Of a stretch of 64,000 nt of DNA, positions 8,372 through 17,242 are shown piece after piece (the first letter of the stretch is position 1; every line of letters starts with the position of its first letter). Location of the stretch: positions 12,576 through 76,575 of the forward strand of contig DASYNP010000185.1 of assembly GCA_036008465.1 (NCBI GenBank), in the 5' to 3' direction. Source of the DNA: DASPSM01 sp036008465. Its GTDB lineage: Bacteria > Planctomycetota > Planctomycetia > Planctomycetales > Planctomycetaceae. A program made the translations under genes and the position numbers. The notes beneath the pieces were generated by a model. It did no database searches. It saw only the letters and a program-made list of their open reading frames with translations, and was not told the DNA's origin.

Positions 8372-9772
8372 TCACATATTAGTCTTGGTATCGCCCGCAT
8401 CTCCCAAGAGCGCGCCCAGCGCCTTCACGATCGGCGCGTCGTGACGGTGGTCCTTCGAATAAACGCGGAAGATCGCGAAGCTCGTCGGCAGCGAGTGGAA
8501 CAGCTCGTCGTCGTTGAGTTCCTGCACGCCGTCTTCCCCGGCGTTGAGCAGAAAATTCTGGCCGCCGGCCGGGCGACGGGCACTCGGGCGATGGTAATGC
8601 CGGGCCACGTCGACGCGGAGCGGAATCTCCTTCAAGTCCTTGGGCAAGAGGCTTCGCACCCTTTGCTCGATCAGGTTCGGCTCGGAAAAAATCGTGGTTC
8701 GCTCCGCCGCTCCCGTGTGGAAGTTGACGGTCCGCTCGCAGGCCATCTTCCAGCCGACGTTTCGCGAGAGGATGGCGGCCCACCGGGTGCCCAGCTCGCG
8801 CAGGTGGGGATCGGGACTCTCCTCCCAACGCCCGACGTCGACGAGGAACGACGACTCGGTGAAGCGGCGATACGCATCGAGGTGCTCAAGCGGATTGCCG
8901 GGGAAGAGCCGCGGCATCGTCTCGGGAAAAACGTCCTCGAGAGCCAGGTCGAGAGCCCGCACGGTCCGGTGAAAATAAATTGTGCGGAACAGATTGGCCC
9001 GCGTCTCGATGAAGTTGATTAACGTCGGCAGGCCTCGGGCGTGGATCGTCAGACCCGCGTCGGTGAAAAACGTGTAGTGCAACAGCCGCCACAGGTCGAA
9101 GGCCCGCATGTTGTAGCCCGACATGTAAGCGTCGCGCAGCACGAAATCCATATTGTCGACGGTGTAGATGCCGCTAAAAAGGGCCCGCAGCTTCCGCAGC
9201 CATTCGGGCTGACCTTCCGCACCGTCGCCGCGCGGCCGCCGGATCAGCCAGGCGATTTGCCGCGGCTCGAGTTCTTCCAGGGGCTGAAGATGACCGCGCG
9301 GATTGCGCCGCACTCGCCGCAACAGGTCGCCCAGTTCGCCCTCAATGATCTGCGAGCCGACGTCTTCGTGGGTGATGCCGAACTGGTCGAGATAGTGATC
9401 GTCGAAGAAGTGGCCGAACGGACCGTGCCCCACGTCGTGCAGAAGGCCGGCCATCCGCAGCAAGGTCTCGACATAGGCCCGCGAAGGAACGTTCGGGCAT
9501 GTGTCGCGCAGCGAATCGTACCAGTGTTCGAGGGCCACCGACGCCAGGTGCATGACGCCCAGCACGTGCTGAAACCGCATGTGTTCGGCCGACGGAAAAA
9601 CCCACCAGGCGGTCTGCAGCTGATGAATCTGCCGCAGCCGCTGCACCCAGGGGTGATCGATGACTTCCTGCTCGGCCACCTCGCCGGCCGGCAGGCCCGA
9701 CTTGGAAATGAAGGGGATATATCCGTGGACCGGATCGTGCGACAGGCTTTCGGTCGAGAAATCTCGCACCAT
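8372..9772 (-). CDS. HD-domain phosphohydrolase (dGTPase/YpgQ-SAMHD1-like)
   Basis: HD-superfamily metal-dependent phosphohydrolase of 466 residues. Seen motifs are SAEHMRFQH (H64, H69) and LLHDVGHGPFGHFFD (H112-D113), the metal-binding HD pair, and the family-typical DNMDFVLRDAYMSG further on. Related proteins hydrolyse dNTPs or nucleotide signals; substrate is not predictable. I chose the ATG at 9772, where the conserved N-terminal FSTESLSHDPVHGYI begins; a GTG at 9820 would add 16 residues. Neither has a clear Shine-Dalgarno. The gene is bracketed by palindromic repeats. Confidence 0.82.
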   Translation of the reverse strand: MVRDFSTESLSHDPVHGYIPFISKSGLPAGEVAEQEVIDHPWVQRLRQIHQLQTAWWVFPSAEHMRFQHVLGVMHLASVALEHWYDSLRDTCPNVPSRAYVETLLRMAGLLHDVGHGPFGHFFDDHYLDQFGITHEDVGSQIIEGELGDLLRRVRRNPRGHLQPLEELEPRQIAWLIRRPRGDGAEGQPEWLRKLRALFSGIYTVDNMDFVLRDAYMSGYNMRAFDLWRLLHYTFFTDAGLTIHARGLPTLINFIETRANLFRTIYFHRTVRALDLALEDVFPETMPRLFPGNPLEHLDAYRRFTESSFLVDVGRWEESPDPHLRELGTRWAAILSRNVGWKMACERTVNFHTGAAERTTIFSEPNLIEQRVRSLLPKDLKEIPLRVDVARHYHRPSARRPAGGQNFLLNAGEDGVQELNDDELFHSLPTSFAIFRVYSKDHRHDAPIVKALGALLGDAGDTKTNM

Positions 9773-9833
9773 GGAAGGGCTATTGTAAAGCGGGATGCAA
9801 AATGGGGCGAGGGGCCACACCCGGGGGCGACTT

Positions 9834-9923
9834 GGCGAGCCGCCAGCGTCAGCTGGCGGGTGCTTCTACCTCTTTTCAAGAAACCAAGACAAAGCACCAT
9901 CGGGCTGACGCCCGACGCTCGCC
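9834..9923. repeat. intergenic palindromic repeat (copy 4)
   Basis: Left arm 9834-9866 is nearly identical to 8252-8284. Right arm 9891-9923 (AAGCACCATCGGGCTGACGC then CCGACGCTCGCC), read on the minus strand, repeats the same GGCGAGC...GCGTCAGC...GGTGCTT layout. It fills the spacer between the divergent HD-protein and scpA genes. Confidence 0.78.
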
Positions 9924-9983
9924 GGGCCGTCTTACGCAATTTCATGCGCTCAACTATGATCCGGCCGCGACAGACGCGCCCAA

Positions 9984-10796
9984 ATGTCTCCGGTTGGCAC
10001 TCGCATGTCCACGAGCGAATACCGCGTTTCCCTCGATCTCTTCGGCGGGCCGATGGACCTGCTGCTCTATCTTGTGCGCCGCAACGAAGTCGACATTCTC
10101 GATCTCCCGCTGGCCAAAATTGCCGCCCAGTTTGTCGAGTTTCTGGAAGTGCTGCAGTTCTTAGATGTCGAACAGGCCTCCGAGTTCGTTTCGACAGCCA
10201 GTGCCTTGGTGGAGATCAAGAGCCGGACGGTGCTCCCGCGGCAGGAGGAAGAAGCTCCGATCGAAGAGCCGCTGGACGACGAGCCGCACAACGACCTGGT
10301 CCACAAGTTGCTCGAATTCAAGCGCCTGCGTGAGGCCTCGCAGGCACTCGAGGCACAGGCGGCCCTGTGGCAGGAGCGCTATCCGCGCTTGAGCGATGAG
10401 CGACCAAGACAAGGGCGCGATCTGGCCGACGATCTCATTAAAGAGGTCGAATTGTGGGATCTGGTGAGCGCTCTGGCGCGGGTGTTGCGTCGGCGAGCCA
10501 TCGAGCATGAGACGAGCGTTCGTTACGACGACACGCCGATCTCGGTCTATATTGATCGGGTTGCCGAGCGGGTCCGCCGCGAGGGGCGGGTCGCCTTTAG
10601 CGCGTTCTTCGATGCGACAGCAAAGCGTGGCGTGATCGTGGGGCTGTTTTTGGCGATTCTCGAATTGCTTCGGCATCATTCCTTCCGGGCCGAGCAGCCG
10701 ATCGACTATGGTGAGATTTGGATTCTGCCGCCGGTCTCGGACGCAACGGCTCAGTCCAATCCAACGGCCGACAACGCGAGCCCGTCCCCACCGTAA
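9984..10796 (+). CDS. scpA: segregation and condensation protein A
   Basis: Kleisin subunit of the SMC-ScpA-ScpB condensin, which organises and segregates the chromosome. The 270-residue protein shows the ScpA N-terminal SMC-binding signature YRVSLDLFGGPMDLLLYLVR, then DLPLAKIAAQFVEFLE and the ASALVEIKSRTVLP segment, a linker rich in acidic residues, and a C-terminal winged-helix region around VAFSAFFDATAKRGVIVGLFLAILELLR. An ATG at 10005 is an equally plausible start (263 residues); no Shine-Dalgarno decides. It is followed 20 nt later by murG, so the two may be co-transcribed. Confidence 0.9.
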   Translation: MSPVGTRMSTSEYRVSLDLFGGPMDLLLYLVRRNEVDILDLPLAKIAAQFVEFLEVLQFLDVEQASEFVSTASALVEIKSRTVLPRQEEEAPIEEPLDDEPHNDLVHKLLEFKRLREASQALEAQAALWQERYPRLSDERPRQGRDLADDLIKEVELWDLVSALARVLRRRAIEHETSVRYDDTPISVYIDRVAERVRREGRVAFSAFFDATAKRGVIVGLFLAILELLRHHSFRAEQPIDYGEIWILPPVSDATAQSNPTADNASPSPP

Positions 10797-10816
10797 TCGA
10801 AGCGCCCAACGCCCGC

Positions 10817-11977
10817 ATGAGCGAATCTTCTCGCAAACCATCCCTGTCGAAAACGATTGTGTTCGCCGGCGGCGGAACAGGCGGACACCTCTTTCCGGGC
10901 ATCGCCGTCGCCCAAATCTTGATCGCGAGCGGCCGCCCCGTGAAGTGCATCTTCATCGGTTCCTCTCGCAGCGTGGAGCAGCAGATCGTCCGCGATCACG
11001 GGTTCGAGCACGTCGCCCTGCCCGTCGAACCTTCTTCGACGCTCTTGACCCGCCCGGTAAGGTTTGCCAACCGTCTCTGGCAAAGCGCGCAGGCGGCGAG
11101 CACCTTTTTGCCGACCTGTCAGGCGTCGGTCGTGATTGGCCTGGGCGGATTCGCGAGCGTCCCCGTTGTGTGGGCGGCTCGCCTGGCAGGAATTCCGCTG
11201 ATCCTTCTGGAACAAAACGTCGTACCGGGCCGGGCCACATCCTGGCTGTGCCGCCGCGCCAACCTCACGTGCCTCGGATTTTCCGACGCAGTCCACCGCT
11301 TGCCTCGAAGTGCCGCGCACCTGGTGACAGGCAACCCAGTTCGCGGCTCGATTGCCAGGCTGGCCGTCGAGACCGCTAACGAAGGCGAACGCCAGTCTCT
11401 CATCGTGTTGGGTGGAAGCCAAGGTTCCCTGGCACTTAACGATGCGTTTCTCGGTTGCGTCGAGCAAATGCCGCAACTGTTTCCCAACTGGCGGATCGTG
11501 CACCAAACCGGCGCCCGCGATGTGCAGCACGTCCGCCAGCGGTACGAGGCGTGCGGGATCAGCGCCGAGGTCGCGCCATTCTTTGACGATCCCGTCGGGC
11601 TTTATCGTTCTGCCGGATTGGCGGTTTCCCGAGCGGGCGCATTGACCCTCTCAGAGCTGGCCTGCGCCGGCATTCCGGCCGTGCTCGTCCCCTACCCCAA
11701 AGCAATCCGCAATCACCAGCGATTGAACGCGTATGCGTTCGAGCACGTCGGTGCCGCACGGGTCGTCCGCCAATCGAGCGATCCCGAAAAGACTTGCTCG
11801 CATCTTCAGGACGAACTCGCAGCCCTGCTGCCTCACGCCGAGCTCCGGAGTCGCATGGCCCGCGCGATGCGTTCGCTCGCCCGCCCTGATGCAGCCACGG
11901 TCGTCGCCGACGAGGTGTGCAAATTCCTGTTCGGCCCGGAACCCGTCGCGAAGGATCCGGTGAGCCGCTTGACCTAG
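10817..11977 (+). CDS. murG: MurG, UDP-GlcNAc:undecaprenyl-PP-MurNAc-pentapeptide GlcNAc transferase
   Basis: Peripheral membrane glycosyltransferase (GT28) that makes lipid II in peptidoglycan synthesis. The 386-residue protein has the N-terminal glycine loop GGGTGGHLFPG (residues 18-28), a second lipid-binding region VIGLGGFASVP, LLEQNVVPGRA, and the C-terminal UDP-GlcNAc site with VLGGSQGS, SRAGALTLSELACAGIPA and LVPYP. Compared with typical MurG the last stretch (KAIRNHQRLNAYAFEHVGAA) is slightly altered but retains the HQ/NA pattern. Start at 10817 removes 33 codons that overlap the 3' end of scpA. A murG supports a peptidoglycan wall in this planctomycete. Confidence 0.92.
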   Translation: MSESSRKPSLSKTIVFAGGGTGGHLFPGIAVAQILIASGRPVKCIFIGSSRSVEQQIVRDHGFEHVALPVEPSSTLLTRPVRFANRLWQSAQAASTFLPTCQASVVIGLGGFASVPVVWAARLAGIPLILLEQNVVPGRATSWLCRRANLTCLGFSDAVHRLPRSAAHLVTGNPVRGSIARLAVETANEGERQSLIVLGGSQGSLALNDAFLGCVEQMPQLFPNWRIVHQTGARDVQHVRQRYEACGISAEVAPFFDDPVGLYRSAGLAVSRAGALTLSELACAGIPAVLVPYPKAIRNHQRLNAYAFEHVGAARVVRQSSDPEKTCSHLQDELAALLPHAELRSRMARAMRSLARPDAATVVADEVCKFLFGPEPVAKDPVSRLT

Positions 11978-11995
11978 CTGTCACTCACTCAAGAT

Positions 11996-12223
11996 TCAGC
12001 GCGATGAACGAACGCGCCGCTCCGGCTGGCCGAGGCGCGCGGCAACGTCCGAAGGCACGGACAAGGGAGCGAAGAGGTCCGCCGGATAAAGGTAGTCCTC
12101 TCCCGAGTCGTCAATCACGCGAAGCAGCCCGTCCTTCCGCGCACCCGCGTCCGGAATCAGCCGGTAAAGAGTCGCGCGCCGAAGGTCGCCTTGGTCCTCG
12201 GAGAGATACAGAACAAATTTCAC
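11996..12223 (-). CDS. small conserved-looking protein, unknown
   Basis: A 75-residue frame starting at a GTG (12223): MKFVLYLSEDQGDLRRATLY, then a well-formed acidic middle (DGLLRVIDDSGEDYLYPADLF). The frame is open to an ATG at 12340, but those extra residues overlap the neighbouring gene in another frame and are low in complexity. It follows the 77-residue unknown gene by 28 nt on the same strand, suggesting a two-gene unit. The SGEDYLYP-like stretch is typical of small planctomycete and cyanobacterial orphan proteins, but I do not recognise a family. Confidence 0.5.
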   Translation of the reverse strand: MKFVLYLSEDQGDLRRATLYRLIPDAGARKDGLLRVIDDSGEDYLYPADLFAPLSVPSDVAARLGQPERRVRSSR

Positions 12224-12251
12224 GGCGTCGCCGCGTCGGGGCCGGCGCGCG

Positions 12252-12485
12252 CTAGGTGAGGAACCGCTTGATTTTGAATTCTTTGCGGCCAACGCCGTGC
12301 GCTTCATACCAATGAACCTCTGCTTTGCGGATTTGGCCATTCCTCAAACGAACTCGCGTGACACCTTTTTTCTTCCGCCAATTTGTCCCACCATAAGCAC
12401 GGCGCAGTCGCCGCAAGGTTCTGAGTTCTCTGCTTCGCGCGATCACCTCGACTTCATCGATCGGGGCGATGATCTCGAAGAACAT
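12252..12485 (-). CDS. small basic protein, unknown
   Basis: A 77-residue basic protein beginning MFFEIIAPIDEVEVIARSRE, with an Arg-rich helix (LRTLRRLRRAYGG) and a C-terminal strand-rich part ending EVHWYEAHGVGRKEFKIK. The pattern of charged and hydrophobic residues looks like a real folded domain. It probably forms an operon with the 75-residue gene downstream. The pair of a basic and an acidic small protein recalls toxin-antitoxin architecture, but no toxin motif is visible. Confidence 0.55.
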   Translation of the reverse strand: MFFEIIAPIDEVEVIARSRELRTLRRLRRAYGGTNWRKKKGVTRVRLRNGQIRKAEVHWYEAHGVGRKEFKIKRFLT

Positions 12486-12529
12486 CCGCCAAGCAACTCC
12501 TCAACTCGGAAAAACGGCCGGGTCCGACC

Positions 12530-13003
12530 TCAGTACGGAATCCCCAGCCGGCGATAGATGAACCCCAACAGCCAGATTGGCCCGATCAGCAGGAATTGAA
12601 TGTCTTCGAAGAAGGCAGGCTTCTTACCTTCGAGCTTGTGGCCAACGAATTGCAGAATCCAGGCCACGATGAAGATCCCGAGTGCGGCCCTCCAGACCGG
12701 CCACCATCCCAGTTTGTCGAAGGCAAGGATCAGCACGAAAAACAGTGCTGCCAACGCGAACATCCCCAGCGCCAACGGAGGCGACAATCGCAGATAAAAG
12801 GCCATCGCCGCAACGATGAAGAGCGAGGCCAGATTGATGTAAATCGCCGCCGAGCCCCAAGCAGCCGGCATGGGGACCGACCACAGCAAACCCAAAAGGC
12901 TCAGCGTGATAGCCGGAATGCAGATCCAGTGAATCACCTCGTTCACCGTGTTGTGATGGCATTCGCCGTATTCCGCAAACCATTGATCGGCGGATTTTTT
13001 CAT
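12530..13003 (-). CDS. Mpo1-like (DUF962/YGL010w) membrane protein
   Basis: A 157-residue membrane protein with four to five hydrophobic segments (about 25-45, 50-70, 75-95, 100-118, 133-150). The DUF962/Mpo1 hallmarks are present: CHHNTVNEVIHW near the start and the HKLEGKKPAFFED loop near residue 125, which carry the conserved histidines. In yeast Mpo1 is an Fe(II)-dependent dioxygenase acting on 2-hydroxy fatty acids; the bacterial role is not established. The ATG at 13003 is the natural start. Confidence 0.85.
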   Translation of the reverse strand: MKKSADQWFAEYGECHHNTVNEVIHWICIPAITLSLLGLLWSVPMPAAWGSAAIYINLASLFIVAAMAFYLRLSPPLALGMFALAALFFVLILAFDKLGWWPVWRAALGIFIVAWILQFVGHKLEGKKPAFFEDIQFLLIGPIWLLGFIYRRLGIPY

Positions 13004-13050
13004 CGGTTTTCCTTTCGGACCTGCCGGCTCAATTCTAACGCCGAATCGCC

Positions 13051-14115
13051 TTAGATCCGCCCTTTTTCCAGCTCCTGTCGGATCCAGGGGATGACTTCAT
13101 CCAGTGCCGTGTCGAGCGACGTCTCGGCCCGAAATCCGAGGACTCGCTCGGCTTTGCTGACATCCGGCACGCGAAGCTGCACATCGTAAGTGAAGGGCTC
13201 GTCTGACTCGTATCGGAATGGCTTCTGTGACCCGCTCGCCGCGTGCACCTTGCGCCAGATCAGTTCAGCCAACTCGAGGACGGTCGTCGACTTTGGCGTC
13301 GACAGATTGAAGTCGTCATTGAGCGCGGCAGGATGGAACATCGCCGTGCAGATGCCGCGGGCTAAGTCCCCGCCGTACGTGTAGCAGCGGACCTGGTTTC
13401 CGTCCCCCAGAATTCGCAGCGGGTCTTGCCCCTTGAGCACCTTCTGCACAAGGTCGGGAACGACGTGGCTCATCGCCAGCTTGACGTTGCCGCTGGCAAT
13501 GTCGCGGTCTCCCAAGGCGCGGCGCTCGCCGACGCCGACGCAATTGAATGGTCGGCAGATGGTGTAGGGCAATCCGTATTGTTCGTGCGCTCCCTTGGCG
13601 AAGTATTCGGCTGCCAGTTTCTGGAAGCCGTACGTGCTGGAAGGAGGCGGGCAGACCTTGACGTGCTCCTCGGGCGTCGGGAAGACGGTCGCGTTCTCGA
13701 ACACCATGCTGCTGGAGAGCACGGTGATCTTTTTGAGATGCCCTTCGCGGAACGCGCGGATCGCCGCATCGAACGTCGCCGCCAGAATGCGTTCGTTCTC
13801 GGCGATCAGGTCGTAGGCGTACGCGTGAAAATAGGAAATGCCCCCGATCCGCGCGGCCGCCGCCAGCACGTGGTCGCACTGCAGGGCCAGCTCGGTCAAG
13901 AGGCCGACGTCTTTCGCGTCCCCTTCCACAAACTTGTAATTCGGGTGCGACTGATAGCTCCGCTCGACCGGACCGTACTTGGAAAAATTGTCGACGCCGA
14001 GCACTTTGTGGCCTCGGTCCAAAAGCTCCTGCACGAGGTAACCAGAAATAAATCCGGCCGAGCCCGTGACGAGCACGGTCGCAAGCGACGTTTCTTCGGG
14101 AAGTTGATCTCGCAT
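13051..14115 (-). CDS. NAD-dependent nucleotide-sugar epimerase/dehydratase
   Basis: Extended short-chain dehydrogenase of 354 residues. The Rossmann glycine motif is VLVTGSAGFISGYLV near residue 12, followed by the acidic ribose binder in VLGVDNFSKYG. The catalytic YxxxK is YGFQK, and the Ser/Thr partner lies in VLSSSMVFE. Such enzymes epimerise or dehydrate NDP-sugars. It follows the GT2 and UDP-sugar dehydrogenase genes on the same strand with 20 nt spacing, forming a small polysaccharide cluster. ATG 14115 was chosen because the Rossmann fold begins right after it; the longer frame runs into the GT2 gene. Confidence 0.85.
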   Translation of the reverse strand: MRDQLPEETSLATVLVTGSAGFISGYLVQELLDRGHKVLGVDNFSKYGPVERSYQSHPNYKFVEGDAKDVGLLTELALQCDHVLAAAARIGGISYFHAYAYDLIAENERILAATFDAAIRAFREGHLKKITVLSSSMVFENATVFPTPEEHVKVCPPPSSTYGFQKLAAEYFAKGAHEQYGLPYTICRPFNCVGVGERRALGDRDIASGNVKLAMSHVVPDLVQKVLKGQDPLRILGDGNQVRCYTYGGDLARGICTAMFHPAALNDDFNLSTPKSTTVLELAELIWRKVHAASGSQKPFRYESDEPFTYDVQLRVPDVSKAERVLGFRAETSLDTALDEVIPWIRQELEKGRI

Positions 14116-14135
14116 GGCGTGTGGAGCTTGCCCCC

Positions 14136-14882
14136 TTAGACCGCGGCCGTTCGTGGTTCTTTGCGCGTCACCGAGCGGGCCCCCAGCCACGTCGTCGCGA
14201 ACGCGTAAAAGTACCAACGCAGATATTTCGGCAGCCACTTAAGCACGCGAAAGCGGCTTTGGCCGGCCGTTCGTTCGTACCACTCGATGGGCACCTCGCC
14301 GATCGGCCAGCCCAGGCGATGACATTTCACCAAGAGTTCGATGCTGTAGCAAAACCCGCTGTCGGATTCGACAGCAATTTCGTCGATCACCCGGCGCGAA
14401 AAGAGCCGCAAGCCGTTGCTGGGATCCCGAACCGGCAGCCTCGCAAGGTGATACAGAGTGAACGAAGCCCCGCGCACCAGGAAGCCCTTGAGCCAGGGCG
14501 CGCCGACCATGCAGCCCCCAGCAGCGAAGCGACTCGCCACCACGATGTCGTAGCCCTGCTCGGCCTTCTCGACCATGCCGTCAATCCGCCGCGCATTGAA
14601 ATCGTCGTCCGCCATGTAGACGAGCGCGAACGGCGCCGCGCTTTGCGTGAGACCTGTCATCACGGCCCCGTGCGGCCCTCGACCCTGATTTTTCACAAAC
14701 ACGATGTCGAGCGCGTCACGCTTGGGATAGGCATTGATCGCCGCCAGAGTGCTGTCGTCGTCCCGGTCGTAGCAGATCAGCACGCGGCACGGTGTGTGGA
14801 CCTCGGCAACAAACGAGTCCAAGAGGTGGGTGATATTCTCTCCCTCTTGGTACACCGGGATCACGATGTCGAGTCGAGCCAT
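14136..14882 (-). CDS. family 2 glycosyltransferase
   Basis: A 248-residue GT-A enzyme, cytoplasmic or membrane-associated. Near the N-terminus is VIPVYQEGENI, and the metal-binding DxD is seen in YMADDDFNARR; QGRGPHGAVMTGL is the usual GT2 donor region. It lacks the C-terminal transmembrane helices of dolichol-phosphate mannosyltransferases and ends with an aromatic-rich tail (KYLRWYFYAFATTWLGAR). Its ATG at 14882 shares one base with the stop of the UDP-sugar dehydrogenase gene (TGATG), so the two are translationally coupled. Acceptor unknown. Confidence 0.87.
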   Translation of the reverse strand: MARLDIVIPVYQEGENITHLLDSFVAEVHTPCRVLICYDRDDDSTLAAINAYPKRDALDIVFVKNQGRGPHGAVMTGLTQSAAPFALVYMADDDFNARRIDGMVEKAEQGYDIVVASRFAAGGCMVGAPWLKGFLVRGASFTLYHLARLPVRDPSNGLRLFSRRVIDEIAVESDSGFCYSIELLVKCHRLGWPIGEVPIEWYERTAGQSRFRVLKWLPKYLRWYFYAFATTWLGARSVTRKEPRTAAV

Positions 14883-16135
14883 CAGACGACCACGTCCACC
14901 GGGCGGCCCTCGGATTGCGACTTCCGCCAAAAGCCCCATACGTCGATCATCGGCTTATTGCGGCGATCGAGATCGCGATAGACGGTGTGCGGCGTGCACA
15001 GCACCAAGAGGTCGCTGCGCTCCACCACGTCGTCGACCGGCAACAGCTCCGGGTCGGTCGTAACGTAGGGATCGGTCGTCAGCACGTCGGCCGCCACGAG
15101 CTTGAGCAGCTTTTTCAGCTTGTAACTGAGCGACGAGCGCGTGTCGTCGCAGTCGGCTTTGAACGCCATCCCCAACAAGCCGACGACGATCTCGGAGAGC
15201 GGGTACTTCCGCTTCATTTCCTCGACGAGATACAGCACGAGGCCTTCGTTGACGAGCATTGCCGCGTGCCCCAGCGGAAACTGGTTCTGCGAGAATGCCG
15301 CGAGCTGCATTGTGTCTTTGACGAGGCACGGGCCGGCGCTCAGCCCCGCCGTCGGCATGCCCTTGGCCCGCGGATAATTGGTTTTCAGTCCCTCGAGCAC
15401 CCGGTTGTAGTCGACGCCGGCCGAGCTGGCGATCATGTAAAACTGGTTGGCGATCGCAAATTCGATGTAACGATGGGCGTTCGTGAAAAGCTTGGCGAAT
15501 TCCGCCTCCATTGGCGCGAGCCGGACGATCTGCGGAGCGATCGACGAAAAGATTGCCGCCGCCGCATCCGCGGCGGCCGTGGTCGTTCCGCTGACGATTT
15601 GTGGTAAGGTCTGCAGCTCACGCACGGCGAAGCCCTGCACGATTCGCTCGGGACAATAGGCCAAGAGCACATCTTTGCCTTGCCGCGCCATGTAGCTTTC
15701 GAGCCACTGCGTCGTGCCGGGATAGATCGTCGAGCGCAGCACCAGCAACTGGCCCGGCGACAAATAAGGGAGCGATTCGTCGGCCCAGTGCTTGATCACC
15801 CGCGTTTCGGGGTTCATGAACTCGTCGACCGGGGTCCCAATCGTAACGATGACCGTCGGAACGTCGGCAATGCTGTCGACCGTCGAGCTGAACGACAGGC
15901 GGTTGGCGTCGAGCGCCTGCCGCAGCAACGGCTCGGCGTCGGCCTCGGCAAACGGCATCACGCCGTCCTGGATGCGCTTCAGAACCTCGCGATTGAGATC
16001 GTAGATCCGAACCGAATGCCCCTTGCTGGCCAGCACCAGCGCGAGCGGCAGTCCAACATGTCCCGCGCCTCCCACAATGCAAATCGTCGGGTCACCCGTG
16101 GCGCGCGGTGAAGCTTTCGGCGATTGGTCAGTCAC
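14882..16135 (-). CDS. UDP-glucose/UDP-ManNAc-type nucleotide-sugar dehydrogenase
   Basis: NAD-dependent four-electron dehydrogenase of 417 residues that oxidises an NDP-hexose to the uronic acid. The N-terminal NAD motif is CIVGGAGHVGLPLALVLA (residues 19-36). The catalytic cysteine is C270 in SAGPCLVKDT, and LGMAFKADCDDTRSS is the C-terminal family motif. YCPERIVQG places it near WecC/WbpA-like enzymes rather than Ugd. It heads the polysaccharide cluster with the GT2 and epimerase genes, which supports a role in extracellular polysaccharide or glycan assembly. Confidence 0.85.
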   Translation of the reverse strand: MTDQSPKASPRATGDPTICIVGGAGHVGLPLALVLASKGHSVRIYDLNREVLKRIQDGVMPFAEADAEPLLRQALDANRLSFSSTVDSIADVPTVIVTIGTPVDEFMNPETRVIKHWADESLPYLSPGQLLVLRSTIYPGTTQWLESYMARQGKDVLLAYCPERIVQGFAVRELQTLPQIVSGTTTAAADAAAAIFSSIAPQIVRLAPMEAEFAKLFTNAHRYIEFAIANQFYMIASSAGVDYNRVLEGLKTNYPRAKGMPTAGLSAGPCLVKDTMQLAAFSQNQFPLGHAAMLVNEGLVLYLVEEMKRKYPLSEIVVGLLGMAFKADCDDTRSSLSYKLKKLLKLVAADVLTTDPYVTTDPELLPVDDVVERSDLLVLCTPHTVYRDLDRRNKPMIDVWGFWRKSQSEGRPVDVVV

Positions 16136-16279
16136 GAAAAACCCTTGCGAAAACAGGCAGACGGAGTTCGCGAGAGCCCCGTCTCCCAGAGCCTCGCGGC
16201 CTCACATTTGGAGCTGAGATCTCAGTATAGCCGGGTGCCGCCGGGGTCGGCGACTGGCAAGGGGCTATTTTGCCGAGTG

Positions 16280-17068
16280 CTAATTGGCGATTGGCGGCTC
16301 ATGGATTTCGCGGATCCAGATGTTCCGAAACCGCACCGGATTATGGTGGAATTGCAGCAAAATCCGCCCTTTCGGGGGATGGGGCTCGTATTTGGGGGGT
16401 TGGTCGTAAAACGTGCTGCCCAAGAGTTCCGAATGGTTCTGGACCAGGACGCCGTTCTGCAGAACGGTGACGTATCCCGGCTTCACCAGCCGGCCCCCCT
16501 CGCCGAACCGCGGAGCGTTGAACACGATGTCGTACGTCTGCCATTCGCCCGGTTTTCGGCAACAGTTCACCATCGGCGGCTTCTGTTTATAGATTCCGGC
16601 GGCTTGCCCGTCGAAATAGGTTTTGTTCCCGTACGAATCGAGGATCTGGACCTCGTATTTCTCCATCAGATACACGCCGCTGTTCCCGCGCCCCTGCCCC
16701 GATCCGGAAACCACCGACGGCGTGGCCCACTCGACGTGCAACTGGCAGTCGCCGAACGCATCCTTGGTCTTGATGTCGTGCCCGTGGGGAATCGCATAGC
16801 CGTCGCGGATCTCCCACTTGTCGGCCCCCTCCCACTTGGAGAGGTCCTTCCCGTCGAAGAGAATGATCGCGTCCGACGGCGGGTCGCCGCACTTCGCCCC
16901 CGATTCGATGACCTTCGGCTCGAGCCACTTGATGCCGCTTTCGTATTCTTTGCCGTAGGCCAGCGTCGAAACTGCAAGACTGAACGCGACACAGGCCGCC
17001 AAACGCAGCCCCGTTCGCACAGCCAACGCACTTCGGTCCCAGATGCCACTCATCGCTTTCCCCATCAC
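16280..17068 (-). CDS. secreted DUF1080 (3-keto-disaccharide hydrolase-like) protein
   Basis: Exported 262-residue protein with a signal peptide (about residues 20-38, LRLAACVAFSLAVSTLAYG). The mature part is one DUF1080 concanavalin-like fold, with FDGKDLSKWEG, the WATPSVVSGSGQGRGNSGVYL core, EVQILDSYGN and the C-terminal RFRNIWIREI. DUF1080 proteins are massively expanded in planctomycetes; some hydrolyse 3-keto-glycosides. Several in-frame ATGs (residues 1, 2, 6) could serve as start. Confidence 0.9.
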   Translation of the reverse strand: MMGKAMSGIWDRSALAVRTGLRLAACVAFSLAVSTLAYGKEYESGIKWLEPKVIESGAKCGDPPSDAIILFDGKDLSKWEGADKWEIRDGYAIPHGHDIKTKDAFGDCQLHVEWATPSVVSGSGQGRGNSGVYLMEKYEVQILDSYGNKTYFDGQAAGIYKQKPPMVNCCRKPGEWQTYDIVFNAPRFGEGGRLVKPGYVTVLQNGVLVQNHSELLGSTFYDQPPKYEPHPPKGRILLQFHHNPVRFRNIWIREIHEPPIAN

Positions 17069-17242
17069 GACTGCAGGGTTGTTGGATTCTTCGCCGAAAG
17101 ACGACAGTCAGCGCCACATCTGCGATCGTATCGGCCCGAGCGCGATGCTTCCACGCAGCCGCGGCCCAGTTCGTATGGCAATTGCCAGAGATCGCTATCC
17201 CGCTCCGCTACGATGGAGGTAGGATTCAAGGAGGGTCAAATC

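Noticed and set aside
8441..9022. Plus-strand frames opposite the HD-domain gene, and the 9041-10333 frame
   Set aside because: Shadows of the HD phosphohydrolase and ScpA genes; low-complexity composition and no recognisable domain.
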